Shown here piece by piece: positions 25,880-39,763 of a stretch of DNA of 64,000 nucleotides. The position numbers were made by a program, and so were the translations under genes. Each line of letters starts with the position of its first letter. Within the stretch, counting starts at the first letter, position 1. The notes under the pieces are model-generated. The model made no database searches. It saw only the letters and a list, made by a program, of their open reading frames with translations, and was not told where the DNA came from. This DNA is from Clostridiales bacterium DTU089 (lineage in GTDB: Bacteria; Bacillota; Clostridia; Oscillospirales; Acutalibacteraceae), in assembly GCA_001513045.1 (NCBI GenBank), contig LFSB01000050.1:1-64000 (forward strand), given 5' to 3'.

Positions 25880-26737
25880 ATGGCGGACGGAAGACTTGAA
25901 TTTATCAATGAAGACGAGGAGCTTACCCCGGCTCAACGTGCTGAAATCAATCGCAAAATAAACAAACCGGTCTCCCAAAAGCCTACCGAGCCCCCGAAAA
26001 AGCGAATAAGCATAAAATGGCTCGTGCTTATTATCAACGCTGTAATGTTTATTGTTTCAGGTGTCTGCACGGTTCTTTTTTTTAACCAGTTCTATTATTT
26101 CAACGTGTTTGAAAAAAGTGCCCTCGGACTCGGTGCTTTCTTTATTATTCTTCCGATTCTTATTTCCCTGCTCATGTTCGTTTTTTGGAAGAAATTCAAA
26201 CTTCTCCTGAAATATTCGCTGTGCGCTCTGCTTGTACTTACCGTTCTTATAAGTGTTTTTACCCTGTCGCTTTTCGGCTTCGCCTCACCGGCAAACTCAA
26301 TGACCTCGGACATGGCAAATTATCTGGTGTTCGACCCTGTTCCGGGCATAACGGACAGTCCGTTGATTTCCGTGCTTTTCCCGACGCTTCCCCCTATCGG
26401 TTCCTCCGGCGTAACCTATTATTATTGCTATTCCAAGACCGTGCACAACGAGTTTAATGTTTATGCGGAGTGGACTCTCCCTTCAAAGCAGGCGCTGCTC
26501 GATGAGGTAAGAAGAATCGAAGAGCTTGATTTAAGCGTGATGTTAAAAACCAAAAAAGGAAACTACGACTGCATATATTTTAAGTACTCTGACATTCAGA
26601 GCAACCGGACTGAATATGAAATAATGATGTTTGCGTACAACCGTGAAACCTTTAATGTAAGATACGCATACAGCATCGGCAAGGGTTATGACCAGGTGGG
26701 GCAGTTTTTCCCCTATTATGAAACGCTCACTTGGTGA
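25880..26737 (+). CDS. Uncharacterised membrane protein
   Basis: 285 residues, family not recognised. A charged, Pro-rich N-terminus (1-45) is followed by three predicted membrane helices: about 47-68 (WLVLIINAVMFIVSGVCTVL), 77-102 and 110-130. An extracytoplasmic domain of about 150 residues then contains aromatic stretches (YYYCYSKTVHNEFNVY, YDCIYFKYSD). The basic KPTEPPKKR stretch before helix 1 suggests a cytoplasmic N-terminus. AGGTG lies 9 nt before the ATG. Lone gene with its own terminator, beside the repeat region. Confidence 0.75.
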   Translation: MADGRLEFINEDEELTPAQRAEINRKINKPVSQKPTEPPKKRISIKWLVLIINAVMFIVSGVCTVLFFNQFYYFNVFEKSALGLGAFFIILPILISLLMFVFWKKFKLLLKYSLCALLVLTVLISVFTLSLFGFASPANSMTSDMANYLVFDPVPGITDSPLISVLFPTLPPIGSSGVTYYYCYSKTVHNEFNVYAEWTLPSKQALLDEVRRIEELDLSVMLKTKKGNYDCIYFKYSDIQSNRTEYEIMMFAYNRETFNVRYAYSIGKGYDQVGQFFPYYETLTW

Positions 26738-26761
26738 ACCGAATGTCTTGCTTCTGTTATT

Positions 26762-26788
26762 AAAGGCTCCTTTGTTAAAGGAGCCTTT
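26762..26788 (+). terminator. Terminator of the membrane-protein gene
   Basis: Perfect 12-bp stem AAAGGCTCCTTT against AAAGGAGCCTTT with a 3-nt loop and a following T run. Confidence 0.9.
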
Positions 26789-26811
26789 TTGCTGTCCTGC
26801 GCGTAATTGAC

Positions 26812-27123
26812 GCCGGAGGCGGAAGCAGCGAGGTGCGCGAGTGAAGAAACAGGGAGAATTGCGAAGCGCTCCAAGCGAGCAAGGCGACCATGTTTCTGAG
26901 GGGGAGCGCACCGAAGCGCCGCTGGAGGCGGAAGCAGCGAGGTGCGCGAGTGAAGAAACAGGGAGAATTGCGAAGCGCTCCAAGCGAGCAAGACGACCAT
27001 GTTTCTGAGGGGGAGCGCACCGAAGCGCCGCCGGAGGCGGAAGCAGCGAGGTGCGCGAGTGAAGAAACAGGGAGAACTGCGAAGCGCTCCAAGCGAGCAA
27101 GGCGACCATGTTTCTGAGGGAAA
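26812..27123. repeat. Three tandem copies of a 109-bp repeat
   Basis: Units begin at about 26815, 26924 and 27033, a constant 109-bp step, with only a few substitutions (for example AATTGC/AACTGC and AAGGCG/AAGACG). The third copy diverges after the GTTTCTGAGG block. The period is not a multiple of three, so the long open frames across it on both strands are not genes. Units are GC-rich and contain short hairpins (GCGC...GCGC, CCGC...GGCGG). The repeat ends in a GTCCGC-GAA-GCGGAC hairpin at about 27124-27138. The 26738-27436 gap otherwise holds only terminators and repeats. Confidence 0.9.
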
Positions 27124-27210
27124 GTCCGCGAAGCGGACTGAGGATTGACGAGTAGAAAAACCTCACCGCAAAGCCTAAAATTAACCAAACCCAAAAACCA
27201 ATCAAGCAAC

Positions 27211-27258
27211 AATCCTCCGTCAGTGCTTGCGCACTGCCACCTCCTTTGCCAAAGGAGG
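27211..27258. repeat. Paired hairpin element
   Basis: CAGTGC-TTGC-GCACTG (27221-27236) is followed by CCTCCTTTG-CC-AAAGGAGG (27240-27258). It is preceded by CCTCCGTCA. The second hairpin resembles the terminator at 26762-26788, so the two may bracket the 109-bp repeats as ends of one intergenic element. Confidence 0.6.
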
Positions 27259-27290
27259 CTTGCGATAACCATAAGCGCTGCGGACTGAGG

Positions 27291-27376
27291 GCTAATAGCT
27301 ATTGGCTACAGGCTAACATTCAACATCTAACATTTAAAAGCCAACATTCAACAGCTAACAGCTACAATCTAACATC
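27291..27376. repeat. Low-complexity CTAACA/CAACATT repeats
   Basis: Short approximate repeats such as CTAACATTCAACA, CCAACATTCAACA and CAGCTAACAGCTA fill about 85 bp between the hairpin element and the tuf terminator. No coding or RNA signal seen. Confidence 0.6.
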
Positions 27377-27391
27377 AGACAGGAAAAAGAA

Positions 27392-27422
27392 AAAGGGCTC
27401 GGACTTATCGTCCGAACCCTTT
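27392..27422 (-). terminator. Terminator of tuf
   Basis: On the minus strand AAAGGGTTCGGAC pairs with GTCCGAGCCCTTT around a 5-nt loop, and a T-rich run follows. It lies 15 bp past the tuf stop. Confidence 0.9.
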
Positions 27423-27436
27423 GGTTTTGGTTAAAC

Positions 27437-28639
27437 TTATTCGTTGATAGCGATAACGACGCCTGAACCGACAGTACGTCCGCCTTCACGGATAGCAAAA
27501 CGAAGACCCTCTTCAATAGCGATAGGAGTGATGAGCTCAACGTCCATCTCGATGTTGTCGCCGGGCATGCACATCTCAACGCCTTCGGGAAGGGTGATTA
27601 CGCCGGTAACGTCAGTAGTTCTGAAATAGAACTGAGGACGATAGTTGTTGAAGAACGGAGTATGACGTCCGCCTTCGTCCTTATTAAGGACGTAAACCTG
27701 ACCCTTGAACTTGGTGTGAGGATGAATTGAGCCGGGCTTCGCAAGAACCTGTCCGCGCTCGATTTCGTTACGCTGAACACCGCGAAGGAGAGCACCGATG
27801 TTGTCGCCTGCCTCGGCATAGTCGAGGAGCTTATGGAACATTTCAACGCCTGTGCAGACGGTCTTCTTCTTCTCATCGGAAAGACCGACTATTTCTATTT
27901 CCTCGCCGACCTTAAGCTGTCCACGCTCAACTCTACCGGTAGCAACGGTGCCGCGTCCGGTGATGGTGAAAACGTCTTCAACAGGCATAAGGAAAGGAAG
28001 GTCTGCCTTACGCTCGGGAGTGGGAATATAAGAGTCAACAGCGTCCATGAGCTCCCAGATGCAAGCAAGCTCGGGTGCATTGATGTCGCCGCCGTCATAC
28101 TCAAGAGCCTTGAGAGCTGAACCCTTGATGATGGGTGTATCATCGCCGGGGAACTCATACTCGTCAAGAGTCTCACGGATTTCCATTTCGACAAGCTCGA
28201 GAAGCTCGGGATCGTCAACCTGGTCAACCTTGTTCATGAAAACGATGATGTAGGGCACGCCGACCTGGCGGGCAAGAAGCAGATGCTCCTTGGTCTGAGC
28301 CATGGGGCCGTCGGTGGATGCGATAACGAGGATAGCGCCGTCCATCTGTGCAGCACCGGTAATCATGTTCTTGATATAGTCAGCATGGCCGGGGCAGTCA
28401 ACATGAGCATAGTGACGGGCATCGGTCTCGTACTCAACGTGAGCGGTGTTGATCGTGATACCACGTGCTCTCTCTTCGGGAGCCTTATCGATCACATCAT
28501 AAGCTTCGAACTGAGCCTGACCCTTCATCGCGAGAGACTTTGTGATGGCTGCAGTAAGGGTGGTCTTACCATGGTCAACGTGACCGATGGTGCCGATGTT
28601 TACATGGGGCTTGGTTCTTTCGAATTTTGCTTTTGCCAT
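27437..28639 (-). CDS. tuf: Elongation factor Tu
   Basis: 400 residues from the ATG at 28639 (AAAGGAGG upstream). Delivers aminoacyl-tRNA to the ribosome as a GTPase. G1 [10 protein letters not shown]2 [15 protein letters not shown]3 DCPGHADY and G4 NKVDQVD are intact, followed by the two beta-barrel domains. Last gene of the rpsL-rpsG-fusA-tuf operon, 101 bp after fusA. Confidence 0.98.
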   Translation of the reverse strand: MAKAKFERTKPHVNIGTIGHVDHGKTTLTAAITKSLAMKGQAQFEAYDVIDKAPEERARGITINTAHVEYETDARHYAHVDCPGHADYIKNMITGAAQMDGAILVIASTDGPMAQTKEHLLLARQVGVPYIIVFMNKVDQVDDPELLELVEMEIRETLDEYEFPGDDTPIIKGSALKALEYDGGDINAPELACIWELMDAVDSYIPTPERKADLPFLMPVEDVFTITGRGTVATGRVERGQLKVGEEIEIVGLSDEKKKTVCTGVEMFHKLLDYAEAGDNIGALLRGVQRNEIERGQVLAKPGSIHPHTKFKGQVYVLNKDEGGRHTPFFNNYRPQFYFRTTDVTGVITLPEGVEMCMPGDNIEMDVELITPIAIEEGLRFAIREGGRTVGSGVVIAINE

Positions 28640-28740
28640 TTGTTTTTCCTCCTTTGTTTTCCTTAAGATCGTTTTTGTTGTTTGCACGCTACTCATTCTA
28701 CCAAGTCTTCGGCAGAATTTCAAGTGTTTTATTCAAATTA

Positions 28741-30819
28741 TCAGTTGTTTTTCGCTTTGTCACTGATAATTGTTTCGGAAATGCTCTTGGGCACCGGCAT
28801 ATAGTGGCTCGGCTCCATGGTATACTGGCCTCTGCCCTGTGTTTTTGAACGCAGGTCGGTAGCATAACCGAACATTGAGGACAGCGGAACGTGAGCATCT
28901 ATCTGAATTGCACCCGTGCGTGTTTCCGAACCGAGGATAAGACCGCGGCGTGAGTTAAGGTCGCCCATAACATCACCGATATAATCCTCGGGAACTATGA
29001 CGGAAACCTTCATTATGGGCTCCATAAGAACGGGATCCGCCTTGCGCATTGCTTCTTTGAATGCCATTGAACCTGCCATTTTGAACGCAAGCTCCGAGGA
29101 GTCAACCTCGTGATATGAGCCGTCGTAAAGAGTGACCTTGGTGTCAACAACGTTGTAGCCGGCAAGAACACCGGAAAGCATTGCGCCCTTTATGCCCTGC
29201 TCCGCAGGACCGATATATTCCTTGGGTATTGCGCCGCCGACAATCTTGTTCTCGAACTCGTAGCCCTTCTGGGGATTCGGCTCGATATGAATCTTGACGT
29301 GACCGTACTGACCGTGACCGCCTGTCTGCCTTGCGTACTTGGTGTCCGCATCTGCAGCCTTGGTGATGGTTTCGCGGTAAGCAACCTGCGGCTTGCCGAC
29401 ATTTGCTTCAACTCTGAACTCACGAAGCATTCTGTCAACTATTATTTCCAGATGAAGCTCACCCATACCGGCGATTATTGTCTGACCGGTTTCCTCATCG
29501 GTGTAGCACCTGAAGGTAGGGTCTTCCTCTGAGAGCTTCTGGAGCGCTATGCCCATCTTCTCCTGACCGGCTTTGGTCTTGGGCTCGATGGCAACTCTTA
29601 TAACCGGCTCCGGGAACTCCATGGACTCGAGAATGACCGGATGTCTTGCATCGCACAGTGTATCGCCCGTTGTGGTGTTTTTAAGACCGACAGCCGCAGC
29701 TATATCACCGGCGTAGCAGCACTCAAGATCCTGCCTGTGATTGGAATGCATCTGAAGGATACGTCCCATTCTCTCGTTATTGTCCTTTGTTGAGTTGTAA
29801 ACCGTTGCGCCTGCATCGACTTTACCGGAATACACTCTGAAAAAGCATATTTTTCCGACGAAGGGGTCGGTCGCTATCTTGAACGCGAGAGCCGAAAACG
29901 GCTCTGAGTCCGATGAATGGCGAACTTCCTCGGCGTCTGTTTTGGGATTGACGCCCTTTATGGACTCAACGTCGGTAGGAGCCGGCATATAATCCACAAT
30001 AGCGTCAAGGAGCTTCTGAACGCCCTTGTTTCTGTAAGAGGTGCCGCACACGACGGGAACCATGAGATTCGCAAGGGTTGACTTGCGGATACAGGCTTTT
30101 ATCTCGTCGGTGGTAAGCTCTTCGCCTTCCAGGTACTTCTCAAGAAGCTCTTCATCTTGCTCTGCGACATGCTCAAGCAGCTCTGCACGGTATTTGTCGG
30201 CAAGCTCCTTCATATCCGCGGGAATTTCCTCCACACGCACATCAATTCCCTTGTCGTCATAATACACGTCGGCATTCATCTCCACAAGGTCAATGATGCC
30301 CTTAAAATCCGCTTCTGCACCTATCGGAAGCTGGATGGGAACCGCATTGCATTTAAGACGTTCCTTCATCATATCGACAACATTATAGAAGTTCGCGCCC
30401 ATGATGTCCATCTTGTTGACATACACCATTCTCGGAACTTTATATTTGTCTGCCTGACGCCATACTGTCTCTGACTGCGGCTCAACACCACCCTTGGCAC
30501 ACAGAACGGTAACCGAACCGTCGAGTACTCGAAGAGAGCGCTCAACCTCAACGGTAAAGTCCACGTGGCCGGGAGTGTCGATAATGTTTATTCTGTGATT
30601 CTTCCAGAAGCATGTGGTAGCAGCAGAAGTGATGGTTATTCCTCTCTCCTGCTCCTGCTCCATCCAGTCCATGGTTGCAGCGCCGTCGTGCGTTTCGCCC
30701 ATCTTGTGATTGACCCCCGTATAAAACAGGATTCTTTCGGTAGTGGTCGTTTTGCCGGCGTCGATATGCGCCATGATACCGATGTTTCTGGTAAGCTCTA
30801 ATGGTACCTGCCTCGGCAT
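28741..30819 (-). CDS. fusA: Elongation factor G
   Basis: 692 residues, full length. GTPase that drives ribosomal translocation. It starts [30 protein letters not shown] (shown by G1 AHIDAGKTT), with G2 [11 protein letters not shown]3 DTPGHVDF and G4 NKMDIMG, then domains II to V ending near the conserved [11 protein letters not shown]. It lies between rpsG and tuf. Confidence 0.98.
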   Translation of the reverse strand: MPRQVPLELTRNIGIMAHIDAGKTTTTERILFYTGVNHKMGETHDGAATMDWMEQEQERGITITSAATTCFWKNHRINIIDTPGHVDFTVEVERSLRVLDGSVTVLCAKGGVEPQSETVWRQADKYKVPRMVYVNKMDIMGANFYNVVDMMKERLKCNAVPIQLPIGAEADFKGIIDLVEMNADVYYDDKGIDVRVEEIPADMKELADKYRAELLEHVAEQDEELLEKYLEGEELTTDEIKACIRKSTLANLMVPVVCGTSYRNKGVQKLLDAIVDYMPAPTDVESIKGVNPKTDAEEVRHSSDSEPFSALAFKIATDPFVGKICFFRVYSGKVDAGATVYNSTKDNNERMGRILQMHSNHRQDLECCYAGDIAAAVGLKNTTTGDTLCDARHPVILESMEFPEPVIRVAIEPKTKAGQEKMGIALQKLSEEDPTFRCYTDEETGQTIIAGMGELHLEIIVDRMLREFRVEANVGKPQVAYRETITKAADADTKYARQTGGHGQYGHVKIHIEPNPQKGYEFENKIVGGAIPKEYIGPAEQGIKGAMLSGVLAGYNVVDTKVTLYDGSYHEVDSSELAFKMAGSMAFKEAMRKADPVLMEPIMKVSVIVPEDYIGDVMGDLNSRRGLILGSETRTGAIQIDAHVPLSSMFGYATDLRSKTQGRGQYTMEPSHYMPVPKSISETIISDKAKNN

Positions 30820-30854
30820 AATTTCCTCCGTCTTGAGTAAATTGATTAGTTAAT

Positions 30855-31478
<624 letters not shown>

Positions 31479-31898
31479 TTACTTTTTCGCTGTCTTCGGA
31501 CGCTTTGCGCCGTACTTTGAACGGGCCTGCATCCTTCCGTTGACGCCCTGAGTATCAAGGGTTCCGCGGATGATGTGATAACGCACACCGGGAAGGTCCT
31601 TAACACGGCCGCCGCGGATAAGCACCACGCTGTGCTCCTGGAGATTGTGACCGACGCCGGGAATATAGGCTGAAACCTCAATTCCGTTTGTCAGGCGCAC
31701 TCTGGCGAGCTTACGAAGAGCCGAGTTGGGCTTTTTAGGTGTATCGGTCTTAACGACTGTGCAAACACCGCGCTTTTGGGGGGAATTGTTATCCGTCATG
31801 ACATTCTTCTTGGAGTTAAGTCCCTTACCGAGAGCAGGAGCCTTCGACTTCTTTTCGAGCGTTTCTCTGCCGCTGCGTACAAGTTGATTAAAGGTTGG
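31479..31898 (-). CDS. rpsL: 30S ribosomal protein S12
   Basis: 139 residues. [12 protein letters not shown] opens the protein; [15 protein letters not shown] and [17 protein letters not shown] form the decoding-centre loops. Both lysines linked to streptomycin resistance are wild type. The start is TTG at 31898 with GGAGGTG upstream, because the homologous MPTFNQL start falls there. First gene of the str operon, behind its own promoter. Confidence 0.97.
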   Translation of the reverse strand, partial: PTFNQLVRSGRETLEKKSKAPALGKGLNSKKNVMTDNNSPQKRGVCTVVKTDTPKKPNSALRKLARVRLTNGIEVSAYIPGVGHNLQEHSVVLIRGGRVKDLPGVRYHIIRGTLDTQGVNGRMQARSKYGAKRPKTAKK

Positions 31899-31967
31899 CA
31901 AGTATTTCACCTCCTGTTTGTAATATGGGTTAAGAGGAGACAAGCTCCCCGAAACGCACAATGATTA

Positions 31968-31995
31968 ATTTAACATTTTCCGGCTCTTTTGTCAA
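31968..31995 (-). promoter_or_regulatory. Promoter of the rpsL-rpsG-fusA-tuf operon
   Basis: TTGACA (31990-31995) and TTAAAT (31968-31973), 16-bp spacer, on the minus strand, about 70 nt before rpsL. Its spacer overlaps one arm of a 10-bp inverted repeat (CCGGCTCTTT 31979-31988, AAAGAGCCGG 32038-32047) that could pair in transcripts reading through from rpoC. Confidence 0.65.
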
Positions 31996-32055
31996 CACTT
32001 TCAACAAAATTTTCAGTGAAAAACCGTCAAAATGACCAAAGAGCCGGTTTGTCTG

Positions 32056-35000
32056 TTAAAGCGAAATCGTAGGAATACGGTTAAATGCTTCCGTATCTAT
32101 TTCGGAGGGCATAACAACCACATCGCTGTAGCACTTCATACCTGTGCCGGACGGGAGCAGCTTGCCTATGATGACATTCTCCTTGAGTCCGAGCAGCGGG
32201 TCTGATTTGCCCTTGATAGCGGCATCCGTAAGAACTCTTGTAGTCTCCTGGAAGGAGGCTGCTGACAGGAACGAATCCGTAGCAAGTGATGCCTTGGTGA
32301 TACCGAGAAGCGTGGGTGTGCACTCCGCGGGAGCGAAAATCTCACCCTTTTCCTCCGCCTGCTTGCGTGCGGCCTCGTTAGCCGATATCAGCTCGCGCTT
32401 TTCAATGGAGATTCCGGGAAGAAGGTCGGTCGTGCCGGGATTCGTTATTTTAACCTTGCGCATCATCTGACGCACTATAACTTCTATATGCTTGTCGTTG
32501 ATATCAACGCCCTGCATACGGTAAACCCTCTGAACCTCGCGGATGAGGTAGTTGTGAACCGCCTCGACACCCGAAACCGCAAGAACATCATGCGGATTTA
32601 CGGAGCCTTCCGTAAGCAGCTGACCCTTTTCAACGTATGCCCCCTCAACTATTTCGGGACGCAGACGCGCATCATAAGGGATAAGGTACTTCTGAACTTC
32701 TTCGGGATTTGTAACAACAACATGGTTGCTGCGTTTAATCTCCTCAAATGAAACGACACCGGAGGAGGCGCTTATTATCGCAAGGGATTTCGGCTTTCTT
32801 GCCTCGAAAAGCTCCTCAACTCTGGGAAGACCCTGCGTAATATCGGACGATGATGTTACACCGCCGGTATGGAAGGTTCTCATCGTAAGCTGAGTACCGG
32901 GCTCGCCTATTGACTGAGCGGCGATAATTCCGACTGCCTCACCCACGGTAACGGGGTCGGCTGTTGCAAGGTTGGAGCCGTAGCAGCGTATGCACACGCC
33001 CTCCTCTGCCTGGCAGGTAAGAAGGGAACGTATTTCGACCTTGGTTATTCCCGCGTTTACGATTCTTTCGGCATCGGCATCCGTCATCATACGGTCGGTT
33101 CCCATGAGAACCTCTCCGGTTTCGGGATGAAGAACGGGATTGACAAGGAAACGTCCGGTAAGACGCTCTGCAAGGCCTTCAATCATCTGCTTGCCGTCGG
33201 TTATGTCGGCAACCTCGATACCCGAAGTGCAGCCGCAATCCTCCTCACGGATTATAACCTCCTGCGAGACATCGACAAGACGTCTGGTCAGGTAACCGGA
33301 GTCGGCGGTACGAAGTGCGGTATCGGCAAGGCCCTTACGCGCACCACGCGAAGAGATGAAGTACTCGATAACATTAAGTCCTTCACGATAGTTTGCTCTG
33401 ATGGGGATTTCAATCGTACGTCCGGCGGTGTTTGCGATAAGTCCGCGCATACCGGCGAGCTGACGAAGCTGGCTTTCCGAACCACGGGCACCGGAGTTTA
33501 CCATCATCCATATAGGATTGTTTTTGTCAAGTCCGGAAGTGAGCTCCGAGGAAACCTTATTCGTACAATCTTCCCAAGTCTTGATAACCAGTCTTGAACG
33601 CTCGGAATCGCTTATAAGACCGCGCATGAAGTTTTTGGTTATCTTATCTATTTTGCTCTCTGTTTCGGCAAGGTATTCCGCTTTTCTCTTGGGTATTATA
33701 GCGTCGCATACGGCAACGGTAATACCGCTTCTGGTGGAATACTTGTAGCCCTGAGCCTTGATTTTGTCGAGAACCTCCGCGGCTATTGAGGTGCCGTGGA
33801 GCTTGATGCAACGGTCGATTATCTTACCGAGCATCTTCTTGTTGACGATGAAATCTATCTCAAGTGCGAAAAGATTTTCGGGATCCGAGCGGTCAACAAA
33901 GCCGAGATCCTGAGGAATGGGCTGGTTGAATATAACCTTGCCGAGAGTGGTTTCGAGAAGCTTGGTTATCTTCTCACCGTCAACCACCTTTGACATTCTG
34001 ATTTTTATCTGTGAATGGAGGCCTATATCGCCCTCCTCGTAAGCCATAACAGCTTCGTTGACGTCGCGGAAAACCTTACCTGTACCGGGCTCGCCTTCCT
34101 TGACAAGGGTGAGGTAATATGAGCCGAGCACCATATCCTGTGTGGGAACGGTTACGGGCTTTCCGTCTGACGGCTTGAGCAGGTTGTTGGCTGCAAGCAT
34201 AAGGAACCTTGCCTCGGCCTGTGCCTCTGCGGACAGCGGTACGTGAACAGCCATCTGGTCACCGTCGAAGTCGGCGTTGAAGGCGGTACATACGAGCGGA
34301 TGGAGCTTTATGGCTCTGCCCTCGACAAGTATCGGCTCAAATGCCTGAATACCGAGTCTGTGAAGCGTCGGAGCACGGTTGAGCATGACCGGATGGTCCT
34401 TGATGACTATTTCAAGTGCATCCCAGACCTCTGTGCGTGCGCGCTCAACCATTTTTCTTGCGGACTTTATATTGCCGGCTGCCCCTATTTCAACGAGGCG
34501 CTTCATTACAAAGGGCTTGAACAGCTCAAGTGCCATCTCCTTGGGAAGACCGCACTGGTAGAGCTTGAGTTCGGGACCTACGACTATAACCGAACGTCCG
34601 GAATAGTCAACACGCTTTCCGAGAAGGTTCTGACGGAAGCGTCCCTGCTTACCTTTAAGCATATCAGACAGCGATTTGAGAGCGCGGTTATTAGGACCTG
34701 TTACGGGTCTGCCGCGTCTGCCGTTGTCGATAAGTGCATCAACCGCTTCCTGAAGCATTCTTTTCTCGTTGCGGACGATTATATCGGGAGCACCGAGTTC
34801 AAGAAGCCTTTTAAGACGGTTGTTTCTGTTTATAACTCTGCGGTAAAGGTCGTTGAGGTCGGAGGTTGCAAAACGTCCGCCTTCGAGCTGTACCATGGGG
34901 CGTATATCGGGCGGAATCACGGGAACCACATCGAGAATCATCCACTCAGGTCTGTTGCCGGACTGGCGGAATGCCTCAACTACCTCAAGGCGCTTGAGTA

Positions 35001-35628
35001 TACGCGCCTTTTTCTGACCCGATGCATCCTCAAGCTCGGAGCGAAGCTGCTCACACAGAGCATCAACGTCAATTTCGGCAAGAAGCTCTTTTATAGCCTC
35101 CGCGCCCATCTCCGCCTTGAAGGAATCCTCATATCTTTCAACCATATCAGCATACTCTTTTTCGTTGAGTATCTGAAGCTTTTCCAGAGGTGTGTCACCG
35201 GGATCGACAACGATGTATTTTGCGAAATACAGCACCTTTTCAAGGTCTCGCGGAGATATATCGAGCATAAGCCCCATTCTTGAGGGTATACCCTTGAAAT
35301 ACCAGATGTGGGATACCGGAGCTGCAAGCTCAATGTGTCCCATGCGCTCACGGCGCACCTTTGCCTTGGTAATTTCAACACCGCAGCGTTCGCAAACCTT
35401 ACCCTTATAGCGTATACGCTTATATTTTCCGCAATGGCACTCCCAGTCCTTGGTCGGGCCGAATATCCTTTCGCAGAAAAGGCCGTCTCTTTCGGGTTTA
35501 AGGGTACGGTAGTTTATGGTTTCGGGCTTTTTAACCTCTCCGCAGGACCATTCTCTTATCTGGTCGGGCGAAGCGAGTCCTATCTTTATTGACTCAAATT
35601 CAAACTCTTTTTCTTCCTGTATATCCAT
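32056..35628 (-). CDS. rpoC: DNA-directed RNA polymerase subunit beta'
   Basis: 1190 residues, the compact Firmicutes length. The N-terminal zinc ribbon ([20 protein letters not shown]), the catalytic [12 protein letters not shown] with three Asp residues, the bridge helix and trigger loop region, and the second zinc site (CGCTSG ... [13 protein letters not shown]) are present. Lies 41 bp behind rpoB. The common L7Ae-type gene between rpoC and rpsL is absent. Confidence 0.98.
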   Translation of the reverse strand: MDIQEEKEFEFESIKIGLASPDQIREWSCGEVKKPETINYRTLKPERDGLFCERIFGPTKDWECHCGKYKRIRYKGKVCERCGVEITKAKVRRERMGHIELAAPVSHIWYFKGIPSRMGLMLDISPRDLEKVLYFAKYIVVDPGDTPLEKLQILNEKEYADMVERYEDSFKAEMGAEAIKELLAEIDVDALCEQLRSELEDASGQKKARILKRLEVVEAFRQSGNRPEWMILDVVPVIPPDIRPMVQLEGGRFATSDLNDLYRRVINRNNRLKRLLELGAPDIIVRNEKRMLQEAVDALIDNGRRGRPVTGPNNRALKSLSDMLKGKQGRFRQNLLGKRVDYSGRSVIVVGPELKLYQCGLPKEMALELFKPFVMKRLVEIGAAGNIKSARKMVERARTEVWDALEIVIKDHPVMLNRAPTLHRLGIQAFEPILVEGRAIKLHPLVCTAFNADFDGDQMAVHVPLSAEAQAEARFLMLAANNLLKPSDGKPVTVPTQDMVLGSYYLTLVKEGEPGTGKVFRDVNEAVMAYEEGDIGLHSQIKIRMSKVVDGEKITKLLETTLGKVIFNQPIPQDLGFVDRSDPENLFALEIDFIVNKKMLGKIIDRCIKLHGTSIAAEVLDKIKAQGYKYSTRSGITVAVCDAIIPKRKAEYLAETESKIDKITKNFMRGLISDSERSRLVIKTWEDCTNKVSSELTSGLDKNNPIWMMVNSGARGSESQLRQLAGMRGLIANTAGRTIEIPIRANYREGLNVIEYFISSRGARKGLADTALRTADSGYLTRRLVDVSQEVIIREEDCGCTSGIEVADITDGKQMIEGLAERLTGRFLVNPVLHPETGEVLMGTDRMMTDADAERIVNAGITKVEIRSLLTCQAEEGVCIRCYGSNLATADPVTVGEAVGIIAAQSIGEPGTQLTMRTFHTGGVTSSSDITQGLPRVEELFEARKPKSLAIISASSGVVSFEEIKRSNHVVVTNPEEVQKYLIPYDARLRPEIVEGAYVEKGQLLTEGSVNPHDVLAVSGVEAVHNYLIREVQRVYRMQGVDINDKHIEVIVRQMMRKVKITNPGTTDLLPGISIEKRELISANEAARKQAEEKGEIFAPAECTPTLLGITKASLATDSFLSAASFQETTRVLTDAAIKGKSDPLLGLKENVIIGKLLPSGTGMKCYSDVVVMPSEIDTEAFNRIPTISL

Positions 35629-35669
35629 AAATGCCCTTCTTCCTTTAGTTATTTAATGCGGCGAAAAAA

Positions 35670-39425
<3,756 letters not shown>

Positions 39426-39596
39426 AGGACACATCACTCCGTTCTTTTTTATTCGACATCGTTTTTCGCCGCTCACGCACCGAAAAACAGGTAAGATTAT
39501 CAAATATAACCAAATGTTTTATAATGTTTTTTGTGTGTTTTTACAAATTTGTTTAAATTCATAGGCGCACACACCTCCATTATAATTCAGATTGAT

Positions 39597-39625
39597 ATTA
39601 TACGACGGTGCCGTCAATATGTCAA
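39597..39625 (-). promoter_or_regulatory. Consensus rpoB promoter with palindrome in the spacer
   Basis: A perfect TTGACA (39620-39625), exactly 17 bp, then a perfect TATAAT (39597-39602) on the minus strand. The spacer contains the inverted repeat GACGG-CA-CCGTC, which would place a dimeric repressor between the -35 and -10 boxes. No regulator is assigned. The rest of the 39426-39763 gap is AT-rich and shows only this and the terminator at 39707. Confidence 0.85.
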
Positions 39626-39706
39626 CCATTTTTTGCATATTTTTTAAGTTTTTTGAATTTTTTGCCCCACTCCCCTTTTTATACTTTTACTAAGAGGTCA
39701 AAAAAA

Positions 39707-39727
39707 TGCCCGGCACACAGCCGGGCA
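39707..39727. terminator. Terminator of the LRR-dockerin gene
   Basis: TGCCCGGC and GCCGGGCA form an 8-bp stem with a 5-nt loop. T runs lie on both sides, so it can work in either direction. It separates this gene from rpoB. Confidence 0.88.
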
Positions 39728-39763
39728 CGCTTTTTTATGAATTTTGCTTTTATCCGCCGACAG

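Noticed and set aside
26812..27123. CRISPR array
   Set aside because: Whole 109-bp units repeat without distinct spacers and no cas genes are near.
26543..27272. Long open frames on the minus strand with repeating LLAWSASQFSLFLHSRTS-like peptides
   Set aside because: They read the 109-bp tandem repeat; the period shifts the frame each unit so the same peptide appears in turn in different frames. No ribosome site and no family likeness.
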